A DNA stretch of 64,000 bases from an uncultured bacterium (GTDB lineage: Bacteria > Cyanobacteriota > Vampirovibrionia > Gastranaerophilales > Gastranaerophilaceae): NCBI GenBank assembly GCA_949296425.1, contig CASFPN010000043.1, positions 1 through 64,000 on the forward strand, written 5' to 3'. The translations under genes were made by a program, and so were the position numbers. The notes beneath the pieces were generated by a model. That model saw only the letters and a program-made list of their open reading frames with translations, ran no database searches and had not been told where the DNA came from. Below are positions 17,338 to 26,025 of this stretch, one piece after another (positions within the stretch are counted from its first letter, which is position 1; every line of letters starts with the position of its first letter).

Positions 17338-18726
17338 ATGATAACTTTAGACTACCGAAATATTGAGCAAAGTGTTATTGGGTGTGAGAACGGTTTAGAT
17401 ATTCAACAAGAGTTTGCAAATTACAAAGACAGAATTACCTCCATAATTGCAGACTTGAACAAACGCAAAGATAAGCCAGGACAATGGCTTCAGTGGATGA
17501 ATTTGGGTTATAGCGAAGAAACCCTCTGGTATGTTAAAGAATATGCATCTATGGTGGAAGGTCGTTTTGATAATATTTTGGTTTTGGGTATCGGCGGGTC
17601 AGCTCTGGGCGGATTGGCTGTTACCGAAGCTCTGTTAAAACCATACTGGAATTTACTTACTCCAGAGCAAAGAAATGAACTGCCAAGAATTTTCTTTTTA
17701 GATAACATTGATCCTGATTCAATAAGCGGTTTATTGGATATTCTTGATTTGAAAAAAACTCTTGTAAATGTAATCACCAAATCAGGTTCAACTGCAGAAA
17801 CAATGTCACAGTTTATGATAGTTAAAGATCGTTTGGAAAAAGAATTAGGAGACAATTACCGCTACAATGTTGTGGCTACAACCGATAAAAAGACTGGTAT
17901 TTTACGGCAAATTGCAGAACAGGAAGGTTATAAAACTTTTGTAGTTCCGGATGATGTCGGCGGAAGATTTTCTGTATTTTCTGCTGTCGGTCTTTTGCCG
18001 TTTGCGCTTGTGGGTATTGATATTGATGAAATTACAAACGGTATTAAAGATATGGATTTGGCACTGAAAAATACTGATATCAATGAAAATATTGCAGCCC
18101 AAAATGCACTAATTCATTATCTTATGGATACTCAAAAAGGTAAAAATATTTCCGTTATGATGCCTTATTCAAGCAGGCTGAAATATGTTTCCGACTGGTA
18201 CGCACAACTTTGGGCTGAGTCCTTAGGAAAAAATAAAGATAAACACGGAAACGATGTGTGTGTGGGGCCTACGCCTGTTAAAGCTCTTGGAGCTACGGAT
18301 CAACACTCTCAAATTCAATTATATAACGAAGGGCCTAATAACAAGATTATAAATTTTATACGTGTAAAAGAATTTGATAATAACCTTGAAATTCCTGCTA
18401 TTTTTGAGTATACTGGTATCGGTTATTTAGGAGGAAAAACAATTAATCAGCTTATTAATGCTGAAGCTGATTCCACAAAAGTTGTGCTATCTGATTTTCA
18501 ACGTCCGAATGTAACTATTACCCTTGAAAAAGTTGACGGTTATAATGTAGCTCAGCTTCTTTATATGCTTGAGGTTCAAACAGCTATAGCAGGGGAGCTG
18601 TATAACATAGATGCGTTTAACCAGCCGGGTGTTGAACAGGCGAAAAATTATACTTACGCTTTAATGGGCAGAGCAGGTTATGAAGAATCCGCTCAGACTA
18701 TTAAAGAAAAAATGGCTTTGGCCTAA
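17338..18726 (+). CDS. pgi: Glucose-6-phosphate isomerase
   Basis: 462 residues, interconverting glucose 6-phosphate and fructose 6-phosphate in glycolysis. Visible family motifs are VLGIGGSALGGLAVTEAL, VITKSGSTAETMSQF (the SGTT-type phosphate-binding loop), DDVGGRFSVFSAVGLLP (the PGI signature around G-G-R-F/Y-S) and GATDQHSQIQLYNEGP carrying the catalytic His. Length fits the shorter bacterial/archaeal-type PGI. A strong AAGGAG ribosome site precedes the ATG. A small exported protein and trxB follow closely on the same strand. Confidence 0.95.
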   Translation: MITLDYRNIEQSVIGCENGLDIQQEFANYKDRITSIIADLNKRKDKPGQWLQWMNLGYSEETLWYVKEYASMVEGRFDNILVLGIGGSALGGLAVTEALLKPYWNLLTPEQRNELPRIFFLDNIDPDSISGLLDILDLKKTLVNVITKSGSTAETMSQFMIVKDRLEKELGDNYRYNVVATTDKKTGILRQIAEQEGYKTFVVPDDVGGRFSVFSAVGLLPFALVGIDIDEITNGIKDMDLALKNTDINENIAAQNALIHYLMDTQKGKNISVMMPYSSRLKYVSDWYAQLWAESLGKNKDKHGNDVCVGPTPVKALGATDQHSQIQLYNEGPNNKIINFIRVKEFDNNLEIPAIFEYTGIGYLGGKTINQLINAEADSTKVVLSDFQRPNVTITLEKVDGYNVAQLLYMLEVQTAIAGELYNIDAFNQPGVEQAKNYTYALMGRAGYEESAQTIKEKMALA

Positions 18727-18734
18727 GGGTTTTT

Positions 18735-19229
18735 ATGAAATTTTTATTAAAGCTAGCTGTAATAATTTTACTTCTTTCTGTTTCTTGTGTTTTTGCAAAG
18801 ACTCTGAAAGCCGGTGTTTCAATTGATAATGTGCCAAAAACTTTTTACGGCACATGGCGTGTTGCCGCAAAAATTGATAAGCAAACAGGAAACAGCGTGA
18901 ATTTTAAACCAAATACAGTTGATGTTTGGAACTTATCAAGGCAAGGTGACGTCATAAATTTAAACAATCCGTTTACCGGTGCAAATGCTTCTGTTAAATT
19001 GGATTATGTTGAAGGAAATCTTATAAGATTTACCAAAACAGGAAATTATGACAATAAAAAATTAACCGATACTGTTGATTTAAAACTGGACGGTGATACA
19101 TTTACAGGTATAAATACATTAGTTCTTGAAACTTTTTCGGTTTATGATAATAAGTTGATTCATAAAGATACGGCTTTGTATATTCTAAAGGGCGAAAAGA
19201 TTTCAGGAACAAGCATTACAGGAAAATGA
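18735..19229 (+). CDS. Exported protein of unknown function
   Basis: 164 residues beginning with a Sec-type signal peptide, MKFLLKLAVIILLLSVSCVFA, with likely cleavage after VFA; the Cys at position 18 is not in a convincing lipobox. The mature part is predicted mostly beta (repeated short strands such as GTWRVAAKI, VNLNNPFTG, DTFTGINTLVLE), suggesting a small beta-sandwich or barrel. I do not recognise the family. It starts 8 nt after pgi and its last bases overlap the first possible start of trxB (ATGA), so it is probably co-transcribed with both. Confidence 0.75.
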   Translation: MKFLLKLAVIILLLSVSCVFAKTLKAGVSIDNVPKTFYGTWRVAAKIDKQTGNSVNFKPNTVDVWNLSRQGDVINLNNPFTGANASVKLDYVEGNLIRFTKTGNYDNKKLTDTVDLKLDGDTFTGINTLVLETFSVYDNKLIHKDTALYILKGEKISGTSITGK

Positions 19230-19237
19230 GGAAGGAT

Positions 19238-20173
19238 ATGGAGCAATTAAATTTTGATACAATAATATTAGGCGGCGGGCCGGCCGGCCTGTCAGCCGCA
19301 ATTTATGCAGCAAGAGGTGCTGTTTCAACCGCAATAGTTGACATAAATATGCTGGGCGGTCAGCCTTCAAACTATCTTGAACTTGAAAATTATCCCGGTT
19401 TTCAAATAGTCGGCGGATATGATTTAATGGAAAAGTTTGAAGAACATGCGGATAAATTCGGTGTTCAAAAATTTCCGATGCAGGAAATTGAAAATGTTGA
19501 TTTAAAAAATAAAATAATTAAAACAAAAGAATACGAATTTAGAGGAAAAGTAATAATAATTGCAACCGGTGCTCAGCCTATGAAGCTCGGAGTCCCAGGA
19601 GAAACAGAATTTGTCGGACGCGGAGTTAGTTACTGTGCCGTTTGTGACGGAGCTTTTTATAAAAATAAAATCGTTGCGGTTGTCGGCGGCGGAAATGCCG
19701 CTGTTGAAGAAGCAATGTATCTTACAAAATTTGCTGATAAAGTTTATCTGATACACAGACGTGATGAACTTAGAGCTGACAAAATTGTTCAGGAACGCGC
19801 ATTTAAAAATGAAAAAATAGAATTTGTCTGGAACTCGATAGTCAAGGAGATAAAAGGCGATAAGCAGGTTACGGCCGCCGTATTGGAAAATGTGAAGACA
19901 AAAGATATTTCTAATCTTTCGGTTAACGGAGTTTTTCCTTATATAGGTATGGCCCCTAATATTGAGCTATTTTCAGGACAATTGCAGCAGGATGCAAGAG
20001 GTTTTATAATTACTGATGAAACAATGGCTACATCTGTTGAGGGTGTCTTTGCTGCCGGAGATGTAAGAACAACACCTTTAAGACAGGTTGTAACAGCTGC
20101 AGCTGACGGTGCAGTCGGTGCTGTGTATGCTGTTAAATATCTTGAAACAATTAAAGAAAAGGAAGCTGTTTAA
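19238..20173 (+). CDS. trxB: Thioredoxin-disulfide reductase
   Basis: About 311 residues. The FAD-binding motif ILGGGPAGLSAAIYAARG is N-terminal, the redox-active disulfide is YCAVCDGAFY, the NADPH-binding motif is VVGGGNAAVEEAMYL, and GVFAAGDVRTTPLRQ closes the FAD domain. It reduces thioredoxin with NADPH in the cytoplasm. Two ATGs are possible: 19226 (overlapping the upstream stop) and 19238; I prefer 19238 because GAGGAAGG sits just ahead of it. No thioredoxin gene is adjacent. A strong terminator follows. Confidence 0.93.
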   Translation: MEQLNFDTIILGGGPAGLSAAIYAARGAVSTAIVDINMLGGQPSNYLELENYPGFQIVGGYDLMEKFEEHADKFGVQKFPMQEIENVDLKNKIIKTKEYEFRGKVIIIATGAQPMKLGVPGETEFVGRGVSYCAVCDGAFYKNKIVAVVGGGNAAVEEAMYLTKFADKVYLIHRRDELRADKIVQERAFKNEKIEFVWNSIVKEIKGDKQVTAAVLENVKTKDISNLSVNGVFPYIGMAPNIELFSGQLQQDARGFIITDETMATSVEGVFAAGDVRTTPLRQVVTAAADGAVGAVYAVKYLETIKEKEAV

Positions 20174-20180
20174 TCAAATA

Positions 20181-20217
20181 AGTACGGATAATAACTATAT
20201 TTATCCGTACTTTTTAT
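20181..20217 (+). terminator. Terminator after trxB
   Basis: Stem AGTACGGATAA/TTATCCGTACT (20181-20191 and 20201-20211) followed by TTTT. Confidence 0.9.
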
Positions 20218-20296
20218 TTTTCTCTACTGCGTCATTTTATAAATTTGCTATAATCTTTTTTTCTTGTTGCATGCTTAATATTCAATAATATCAAGC

Positions 20297-20324
20297 AAAA
20301 AAAAGTTGCCTGAAATGAGGCAAC
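20297..20324 (-). terminator. Minus-strand terminator without an annotated gene
   Basis: On the minus strand GTTGCC-TCATTTCA-GGCAAC (20324-20305) is followed by T8. It implies a minus-strand transcript in the trxB-pilT gap. Confidence 0.6.
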
Positions 20325-20325
20325 A

Positions 20326-20385
20326 TTAAATAAACACGAGGATATTAAGAGAGAGAGTATAAAAATAAACCTTTTTCTTTTTCAT
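20326..20385 (-). CDS. Possible 19-residue hydrophobic peptide
   Basis: A minus-strand ATG opens a 19-codon frame MKKKKVYFYTLSLNILVFI whose stop lies directly before the terminator at 20297-20324. A basic start and a hydrophobic tail resemble small membrane peptides such as type I toxins, but the ribosome site is weak and there is no homologue to compare. The 416-nt gap 20174-20589 otherwise holds the trxB terminator and the pilT promoter region. Confidence 0.3.
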   Translation of the reverse strand: MKKKKVYFYTLSLNILVFI

Positions 20386-20589
20386 CTCATTCAAACTAAC
20401 TGATGAATTTGATTACTTATTTAATATCCAATTTTTTTATTAATTTTAAATTTCCCTTACATTTATATAAAGTATTTTTGATTATAAAAATTTACTGTTT
20501 TCTATTTATTGTTACATTATTGTTACATTAAACAGATTATTGTCATATAATAGAAAAAATGGTATAATTTTTCTATTGAGAGGATATTT

Positions 20590-21705
20590 ATGGCAGAGAA
20601 TTCTTTAAACAGCAAGTTTAATATTATAGCATTTTTAAAGAAAGCCGTTGCAATCGGCGCTTCGGATATTCATCTTCAGGTTGATGAACATCCTGCAATA
20701 CGTATTGACGGCAGAATTACAAAAGTTGACATGCCGCTTTTGACCGAAAATGATATTGCAATTGCGTATGATATTTTGCTTCCGACACATTTTAAAGGTA
20801 AAGTTAATGCTGTATTTGACTTGGATTTTGCTTATGAAATTCGTGGGGTGTCCCGTTTTAGGGTTAATTTAAGCCGTCAACTCGGTAAAAGTGCTCTTGT
20901 TATCAGAACAATACCTTATAATATCAAACGTATATCGGATTTGATGCTGCCTGAATCTATTGAACAATTTGCGACACTAAATAACGGTCTTGTACTTATA
21001 ACAGGTCCGACAGGCTCCGGTAAATCTACAACAATTGCATCTTTAATTGATTATGTTAATATAAATTACCCTAAACACATAATTACAATTGAGGATCCTG
21101 TTGAATTTATTTTTTCCAATAAAAAATCAATTGTTTCACAAAGACAAGTTTTGATTGATACACCTTCTTTTCCGGACGGTATTAAATACGCTTTAAGACA
21201 AGACCCTGATGTTATATTTATCGGTGAAATAAGGGATAAAGAAACTGTTGTTGCAGCATTGAAAGCCGCTGAAACTGGGCACCTTGTTTTTGCAACAATA
21301 CACACAAATGATGCAATTCAGACTGTCAACAGAATTGTTAATATGTATGAACCGTCTGACAGAGATTTTGTAAGATCCCAACTGGCTCAGGTATTGCGCG
21401 GAACAGTTTCTCAAAAATTAATTCCTGTTTCAAACGGTACCGGTAGACGTCCAGCTTGTGAAGTTCTTGTTGTAACGCCTACGGTAAAAGATTTTATCGA
21501 AAAAGACAAGCTGAGCGATATTTATGAACTTGTTAAAAAAGGTTCTTTCAACAATATGATTACTATGAATGCTTCTTTATACAGATTGTATGAACAGGAC
21601 TTAATATCTGAAGATGTTGCAATGTCTTATTCAGATAACAAAAATGAATTGCAGCAGATGTTTAGAGGAGTATTCCACGGTACATTCGGGCCTTCCGGGA
21701 AATAA
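20590..21705 (+). CDS. pilT: PilT-like type IV pilus retraction ATPase
   Basis: 371 residues of the GspE/PilT ATPase family, hexameric motors at the inner-membrane base of type IV pili. Walker A is GPTGSGKST (139-147), the Asp box is ITIEDPVEF, Walker B is DVIFIGEIRDKET and the His box is TGHLVFATIHTNDA. The AIRNLIREGK motif of classical PilT is not obvious at the C-terminus, which instead reads YELVKKGSFNNMITM; this is close to the PilT/PilU LIxxGxxxGM-type region. It is the only pilus-motor gene in the window, so PilB, PilC and the secretin must lie elsewhere. GAGAGGA precedes the ATG. Confidence 0.88.
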   Translation: MAENSLNSKFNIIAFLKKAVAIGASDIHLQVDEHPAIRIDGRITKVDMPLLTENDIAIAYDILLPTHFKGKVNAVFDLDFAYEIRGVSRFRVNLSRQLGKSALVIRTIPYNIKRISDLMLPESIEQFATLNNGLVLITGPTGSGKSTTIASLIDYVNINYPKHIITIEDPVEFIFSNKKSIVSQRQVLIDTPSFPDGIKYALRQDPDVIFIGEIRDKETVVAALKAAETGHLVFATIHTNDAIQTVNRIVNMYEPSDRDFVRSQLAQVLRGTVSQKLIPVSNGTGRRPACEVLVVTPTVKDFIEKDKLSDIYELVKKGSFNNMITMNASLYRLYEQDLISEDVAMSYSDNKNELQQMFRGVFHGTFGPSGK

Positions 21706-21733
21706 CAATTAAATTTAAAACAGAGATAGTTGT

Positions 21734-22510
21734 ATGAACAATTTTGTAACGGATGCAATTAATCTTAAGGCTTATAACTTGAGTGAAGCTGATAAGATTA
21801 TAGTTATGTATTCAAGAGATAAAGGTTTGATAAGAGGAGTAGCTAAAGGTGTTAAAAAACCTAAGAGTAAGCTTGGCGCAAGGATGGATTTGCTTGTAGC
21901 AAATAAACTTATGCTCTATAAAGGTAAAAACCTTGACAGGATATGTCAGGCAGAAGCTTTAAACACATTTCATAAGACCAGAGAAAACATGGATAAGATT
22001 TTTTATTCTATGTATATAACAGAAGTAGTTAACAATTTCGGGGTAGAAGATGATCCGTGTTCAAAGGAAGTTTATGATCTTCTATACAAGGCTCTTGATA
22101 AAATATCAAATGCTTCCGGCTCAGTCGAAATATTGATTGCAGTTATAAAATTTCAATTAAAAATGATGCAGATATCTGGGTTTGCGATTGAACTTGATAC
22201 TTGCTTATGTTGCGGAGAGCCCGTTAAAGATACAAATATGTATTTTTCATCTAATATGGGTGGAATAATTTGTAGTGAATGCAATGAAACATTTAAACTG
22301 CATACAATTATGCATCATAAGTTAAGAGATTTTTTAAATGCCTGCTTGCAGCATGATTTTGATTACAAATCAGAGTATGATGAGAAGGCTAATGATAAGG
22401 TATGCAGTGTATGTTTTGAACTTTTGAAAGAGTATATTAATATTCATTCATCAAAAAGATTTAAATCAACTGACATTTTACAGGAAATTAAGCAGGTAAA
22501 AAATGTTTAA
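21734..22510 (+). CDS. recO: DNA repair protein RecO
   Basis: 258 residues. The N-terminal OB-fold (TDAINLKAYNLSEADKIIVMYSRDKGLIRGVAKGVKKPKSKLG) and the helical C-terminal part with two zinc-knuckle CxxC pairs (CLCCGEPV and CSECNETF) match RecO, which loads RecA on SSB-coated DNA in the RecFOR pathway and anneals strands. Its stop overlaps the next gene by 8 nt. The pilT-recO adjacency is probably fortuitous. RecO is relevant to recombination between pilin copies in other bacteria, but no specific link is shown here. Confidence 0.9.
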   Translation: MNNFVTDAINLKAYNLSEADKIIVMYSRDKGLIRGVAKGVKKPKSKLGARMDLLVANKLMLYKGKNLDRICQAEALNTFHKTRENMDKIFYSMYITEVVNNFGVEDDPCSKEVYDLLYKALDKISNASGSVEILIAVIKFQLKMMQISGFAIELDTCLCCGEPVKDTNMYFSSNMGGIICSECNETFKLHTIMHHKLRDFLNACLQHDFDYKSEYDEKANDKVCSVCFELLKEYINIHSSKRFKSTDILQEIKQVKNV

Positions 22511-22871
22511 AAATTTATTTGATTTGTCAATTAAGCGTACCGGTCTTGAAATATTTGGATTTTATCTGTTTTATTCAATCGCAGGTTCAATTGCCGCAGG
22601 TTTTGTGTGCGGTATTTTAATTTTTTTAACTCATCCGCAACCGATTGCAGTAAGTGATATTCAGCGTCTGGCGGTATTATACGGCTCTGTAGCCTCTATT
22701 TTATATGGGGTTGGGCTTTCACTGGCAATCATTGCATCAAAAAAGATATTTAATTCATTTAAGGCTGTTTTGCTTACAATAATATCTGTTGTTCTTTTAT
22801 TTTTTTTCGGAGCTCTTGTCGGAATGATTCCTGTGGCTTATCTGACAGCTTTTGATAAGAACGCTATTTGA
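22503..22871 (+). CDS. Small integral membrane protein of unknown function
   Basis: 122 residues with three clear hydrophobic segments (IFGFYLFYSIAGSIAAGFV, LYGSVASILYGVGLSLAII and LLTIISVVLLFFFGALVGM). It overlaps recO by 8 nt, so it is likely co-transcribed. There are no charged motifs or domains I can name. A role in membrane transport or as an accessory subunit is possible but not supported by anything specific. Confidence 0.75.
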   Translation: MFKNLFDLSIKRTGLEIFGFYLFYSIAGSIAAGFVCGILIFLTHPQPIAVSDIQRLAVLYGSVASILYGVGLSLAIIASKKIFNSFKAVLLTIISVVLLFFFGALVGMIPVAYLTAFDKNAI

Positions 22872-22884
22872 TTATAACTGTTTA

Positions 22885-23678
22885 TTACCATGGATAGTCT
22901 TTACTAATGACCCATCCGTCTTTTTGAATCAGTGCTCCGCAGCTTTGATAAATTGTAGCGGCACTGCCATCTTTTTTACATAATTCAAGCAAATCATCCC
23001 TGCTTTTTTCCACTCCGGGCATTACCAGCTTGCCTGAAGTATTAATATGAAGTAAAAATACATCTTTACCTATTATATTGGGTCCTTTTTTGCCGTTGAC
23101 ATCAACATATATGGAAGGGGAGGCTCCGGTGCCGTCATTGTTGTAGTCAATTTTATAAAAAATAAAACTTCCGTTTGCCAAAAGCATAGTATAATAATCT
23201 GTTCCTGTTAAGCTGGTTGGAGCAGTCTGTTCTCCGCTCATTGTTTTATATGTTGGGAAATATCCGGTGCTTACCGGATATATGTAGCCGAAGACTTTTG
23301 TTTTCTTTAAATTGCCTGTAACATATTTTTCAGCATCGGCAATTTTTTGTTCGTTCGTATAATTAACCATAGCTTTGTTGTCAATATTTTTAGCCCACTC
23401 AGGATCTTCAATCATTCCCTGTGACATTTCAATAGATTGAAAAATAAGGTTGAAAGTTGTTTTTAATTGATTAGCAAGTACGATTTTTTGATGTTTCGCA
23501 ATAAGTGCCGGCATAGTCATTGCCGCTGCAACCCCTATAATTCCGAGAGTGATTAAGACTTCCGCAATGGTAAACGCACATTTGATTTGCTGCCTAAACT
23601 CATTTTTATCTTCTAAAAAGTAAGCCCTATCTACCTTTTCGGGGGGGGGGCAATTCTCAGCTTCTTAATCTTTTTCAT
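22885..23678 (-). CDS. Pilin C: prepilin-like protein with out-of-frame leader (C10 run)
   Basis: The ATG at 23678 follows AGAGGAG. The leader MKKIKKLRIAPPPKR stops at TAG just after the ten-C run (23641-23650). With eleven C the frame stays open through EKVDRAYFLEDKNEFRQQIK into the signal CAFTIAEVLITLGIIGVAA and on to 22885. Ala replaces Gly at the cleavage position. The mature domain has YVDVNGKKGPNIIGKDVF and ends DGWVISKDYPW; similar DYPW-type endings identify the decayed copies at 39.4 and 56.3 kb. In one frame only the part from an internal ATG at 23520, inside the signal helix, is available, which could not be processed. The gene is convergent with recO and its downstream gene. Confidence 0.82.
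23638..23662 (+). repeat. G10 module, copy 3
   Basis: TTC, ten G (23641-23650), CAATTCTCAGCT on the + strand, inside the leader of pilin C. Confidence 0.95.
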
Positions 23679-23711
23679 AATAAAACTCCTCTTAATTCTT
23701 ACTGCATGTTT

Positions 23712-23740
23712 ATTATTTACTATTTTGTCCAATTTGTCAA
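23712..23740 (-). promoter_or_regulatory. Promoter of pilin C
   Basis: Minus-strand TTGACA (23735-23740), 17-nt spacer, AATAAT (23712-23717), the same arrangement as pilins A and E. Confidence 0.65.
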
Positions 23741-23746
23741 TTATAA

Positions 23747-23977
23747 CTAGTAATTTTCATGCAGTATCTGTTTATTATAGTCAACTGTTTGGCGGCGCAT
23801 AGTTTCTATTTCATTTACTGTTTCATCTACATGTTGCTGTACACTTTGTTTATTTGCAGGGGAATCATTAATTTTTAAAGAAGAAACACCTTTAAATGTA
23901 TTCACACTGATTAAAAATATGAATGATACAATTACCAAACCTATTAGTAAATCTATTGCGCCAAATGCTTTTTTCAT
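23747..23977 (-). CDS. Small membrane-anchored, possibly pilin-like protein
   Basis: 76 residues: MKKAFGAIDLLIGLVIVSF opens with a short basic stretch, a Gly, and a long hydrophobic helix, then a polar, coiled-coil-like tail. The start resembles a prepilin signal (G then a hydrophobic helix) but the conserved Glu5 is absent and there is no FTLAEV motif. A simple single-span membrane protein is equally possible. It lies 14 nt downstream of another small membrane protein and just upstream of the pilin C promoter, at the end of the RNase E/G operon. Confidence 0.6.
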   Translation of the reverse strand: MKKAFGAIDLLIGLVIVSFIFLISVNTFKGVSSLKINDSPANKQSVQQHVDETVNEIETMRRQTVDYNKQILHENY

Positions 23978-23991
23978 TATTATCCTTTTGA

Positions 23992-24282
23992 TTATGTCAG
24001 TTTGTTTTTATGTATAAAAAATTGTATGGCTTCTTCTGTTGTTTTTGGTGTTTTTAAAATTCCTGAAGTTGTTGAATTTAATTTGTTGTTCCGGTTGAAT
24101 AATTTGTTATATATGGTTAATACAAGAAAAATAATTAAAGAGGAGAGTAAAACTCCGCACATTGCAAGAGCGAATTTTCCCATAGGAGAATGAAAAACAG
24201 CTGTGCGGGTTTGTTCGCACATCCCCGCATTAGCTGTTAATAATATAAAAGTAAGCAATGTATGAAAAGTCTTATTCTTCAA
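23992..24282 (-). CDS. Small exported/membrane protein of unknown function
   Basis: 96 residues with a signal-peptide-like N-terminus (MKNKTFHTLLTFILLTANAG), a second hydrophobic segment (FALAMCGVLLSSLIIFLVLTIY) and a polar cytoplasmic tail. Its start overlaps the end of the RNase E/G gene by 11 nt, suggesting translational coupling. I do not recognise the family. Confidence 0.65.
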   Translation of the reverse strand: MKNKTFHTLLTFILLTANAGMCEQTRTAVFHSPMGKFALAMCGVLLSSLIIFLVLTIYNKLFNRNNKLNSTTSGILKTPKTTEEAIQFFIHKNKLT

Positions 24283-26011
24283 TTTTTTCCTCTTTAGATT
24301 TTTTAGTTCTTGTTTTTCTTGTTTTGGAAGTCCCGCGATTTGGTCTGCGAGTTTTTTTAGGTTTTTCTTCCGTCGAAGTTTCTTGTGCCTGTTCCTGCGT
24401 ATTTTGAGCAGCTTCTACCTCAAATACAGGTTGAATTTCTTCATTAGGTTTTAAAACAGTTTCTGCGGTTTCTATTGAGGGTTCATGAATTTCAGGTTCA
24501 GTTTTCTTTTCAAACTTATTTTTTCTTCCGCCGCGTTTTCTTTTGCTCTCTCGTTTTTCAGTTTCTTGAATTGCTGTAGTTGACGGATTTTCCGTTTCTA
24601 TTTCAACTGGCTGTTGCTGGATTTCTTCAACAACCGGAGTTTCCAAAACGGGCTGGTTTAGATTTTTATCTTTTTTATTGTTCTTTTTAAAATTGTTGTT
24701 TACAGGTAGTTTCATTTTTGCAGCTTTAGCTCTGTACTCTCCTTCTGCTGTTGGAGTTGCAAAGTTAAACTCATTCATAAAATAGCCTGTTCCCTGACAG
24801 TGAGGACATTTTTTAGTAAAGATTTCAGATAAAGACTGTCCCTGTCTGTGTCTTGTAAGTTCAACAAGCCCTAAATCCGATAATTGACCGACTTGCGGTT
24901 TTGCTTTATCCGGTTCAAGTGCAATTTCAAGTTCTTCCATAATTGCGAGTTTATCAGCGCGTGAGAGCATATCAATAAAGTCTATAATAATCATACCGCC
25001 GATATTTCTTAAACGGAGCTGTCTTGCAATTTCGTGAACGGCTTCAATATTTGTTTTTAGAATTGTTTCGTCCTGAGTGGAGGAGCTTGTAAATTTGCCG
25101 CTGTTAACATCTATTACAGTTAATGCTTCCGTTGTTTGAATAAACAGATAACCGCCTGACGGCATATTAACTTTCACGTTCAAAGCTGCTTTGATTTCTT
25201 TGTGAACATCAGTTGCGATAAGCAAAGGTTCTGTTCCTTTGTATAAAGTTACCTGAACGTTTTTGTTCATGTGCCAGTTTTGTAGAATATTTTGAACCCT
25301 TTGTAGCGCAAAAGCGGTATCTACAACGATTTCTTTAACATCTTCCGTGCAGGCTTCTCTTATTGTTCTATATAGTAAATCCTGATCTCTGTATAAAAGG
25401 TTCGGCGGAGTTACGGTTTCAGCTGACGTTATAATGTTATTCCATTTTTCAAGAAGGATTTCCAAATCTTCCTGAATATCAGCTTCTGTCTGTCCTTCTG
25501 CTTCTGTCCTTATGATTACACCGACTCCGACAGGTTTTATAAGGCTTACAATAGCTTTTAATCTTGCTCTTTCTTTTGAATTTTCAATTTTTTTACTGAT
25601 ATTAATTCCTGGTTCATTTGGCATTAATACCAAAAATCTTCCGGGAAGGCTTATTTCTGTAGTTACTCTTGGACCTTTATGTCCTGTTGGTTCTTTTACA
25701 ACCTGAACAATAAGCTTTTGTTTCGGTGAAAGTTTGTCTTTCAGAGCACCTTTACCCATAACATCCTGAGCGTGTAAGAATCCCATTTTATCAGTGCCGA
25801 CATTTACAAATGCTGCATCAATACTGGGTAAAATGTTATCAACGGTAGCCAGATAAACATCGCCTAAAATTACATCTCCTCTTGAGATAAAAAAGTCTGT
25901 TACTTTACCGTTTTCCATAACAGCAGCGATATTATCGCGTTCTGCAATAATGATTTTTTTGTCAGCGTGCAAATTTTGCTGAGAATTTTTGTTGTGTTTG
26001 TCGTTTGCCAT
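24272..26011 (-). CDS. rng: Ribonuclease E/G family endoribonuclease
   Basis: 579 residues. An S1-like RNA-binding region is N-terminal (GDVYLATVDNILPSIDAAFV, then MGFLHAQD), the DNase I-like catalytic region shows IDVNSGKFTSS and GGMIIIDFIDM with the two metal-binding Asp residues, and the zinc-link is CPHCQGTG. It cuts single-stranded AU-rich RNA in mRNA decay and rRNA processing. The last ~150 residues are a low-complexity tail with basic clusters (KRESKRKRGGRKNKFEKK and RRPNRGTSKTRKTRTKKS). Cyanobacterial RNase E uses a C-terminal Arg-rich motif to bind PNPase; a similar role is an inference here. It follows the radical-SAM gene by 14 nt. Confidence 0.92.
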   Translation of the reverse strand: MANDKHNKNSQQNLHADKKIIIAERDNIAAVMENGKVTDFFISRGDVILGDVYLATVDNILPSIDAAFVNVGTDKMGFLHAQDVMGKGALKDKLSPKQKLIVQVVKEPTGHKGPRVTTEISLPGRFLVLMPNEPGINISKKIENSKERARLKAIVSLIKPVGVGVIIRTEAEGQTEADIQEDLEILLEKWNNIITSAETVTPPNLLYRDQDLLYRTIREACTEDVKEIVVDTAFALQRVQNILQNWHMNKNVQVTLYKGTEPLLIATDVHKEIKAALNVKVNMPSGGYLFIQTTEALTVIDVNSGKFTSSSTQDETILKTNIEAVHEIARQLRLRNIGGMIIIDFIDMLSRADKLAIMEELEIALEPDKAKPQVGQLSDLGLVELTRHRQGQSLSEIFTKKCPHCQGTGYFMNEFNFATPTAEGEYRAKAAKMKLPVNNNFKKNNKKDKNLNQPVLETPVVEEIQQQPVEIETENPSTTAIQETEKRESKRKRGGRKNKFEKKTEPEIHEPSIETAETVLKPNEEIQPVFEVEAAQNTQEQAQETSTEEKPKKTRRPNRGTSKTRKTRTKKSKEEKIEE

Positions 26012-26025
26012 AAAAAATCCTTTAC

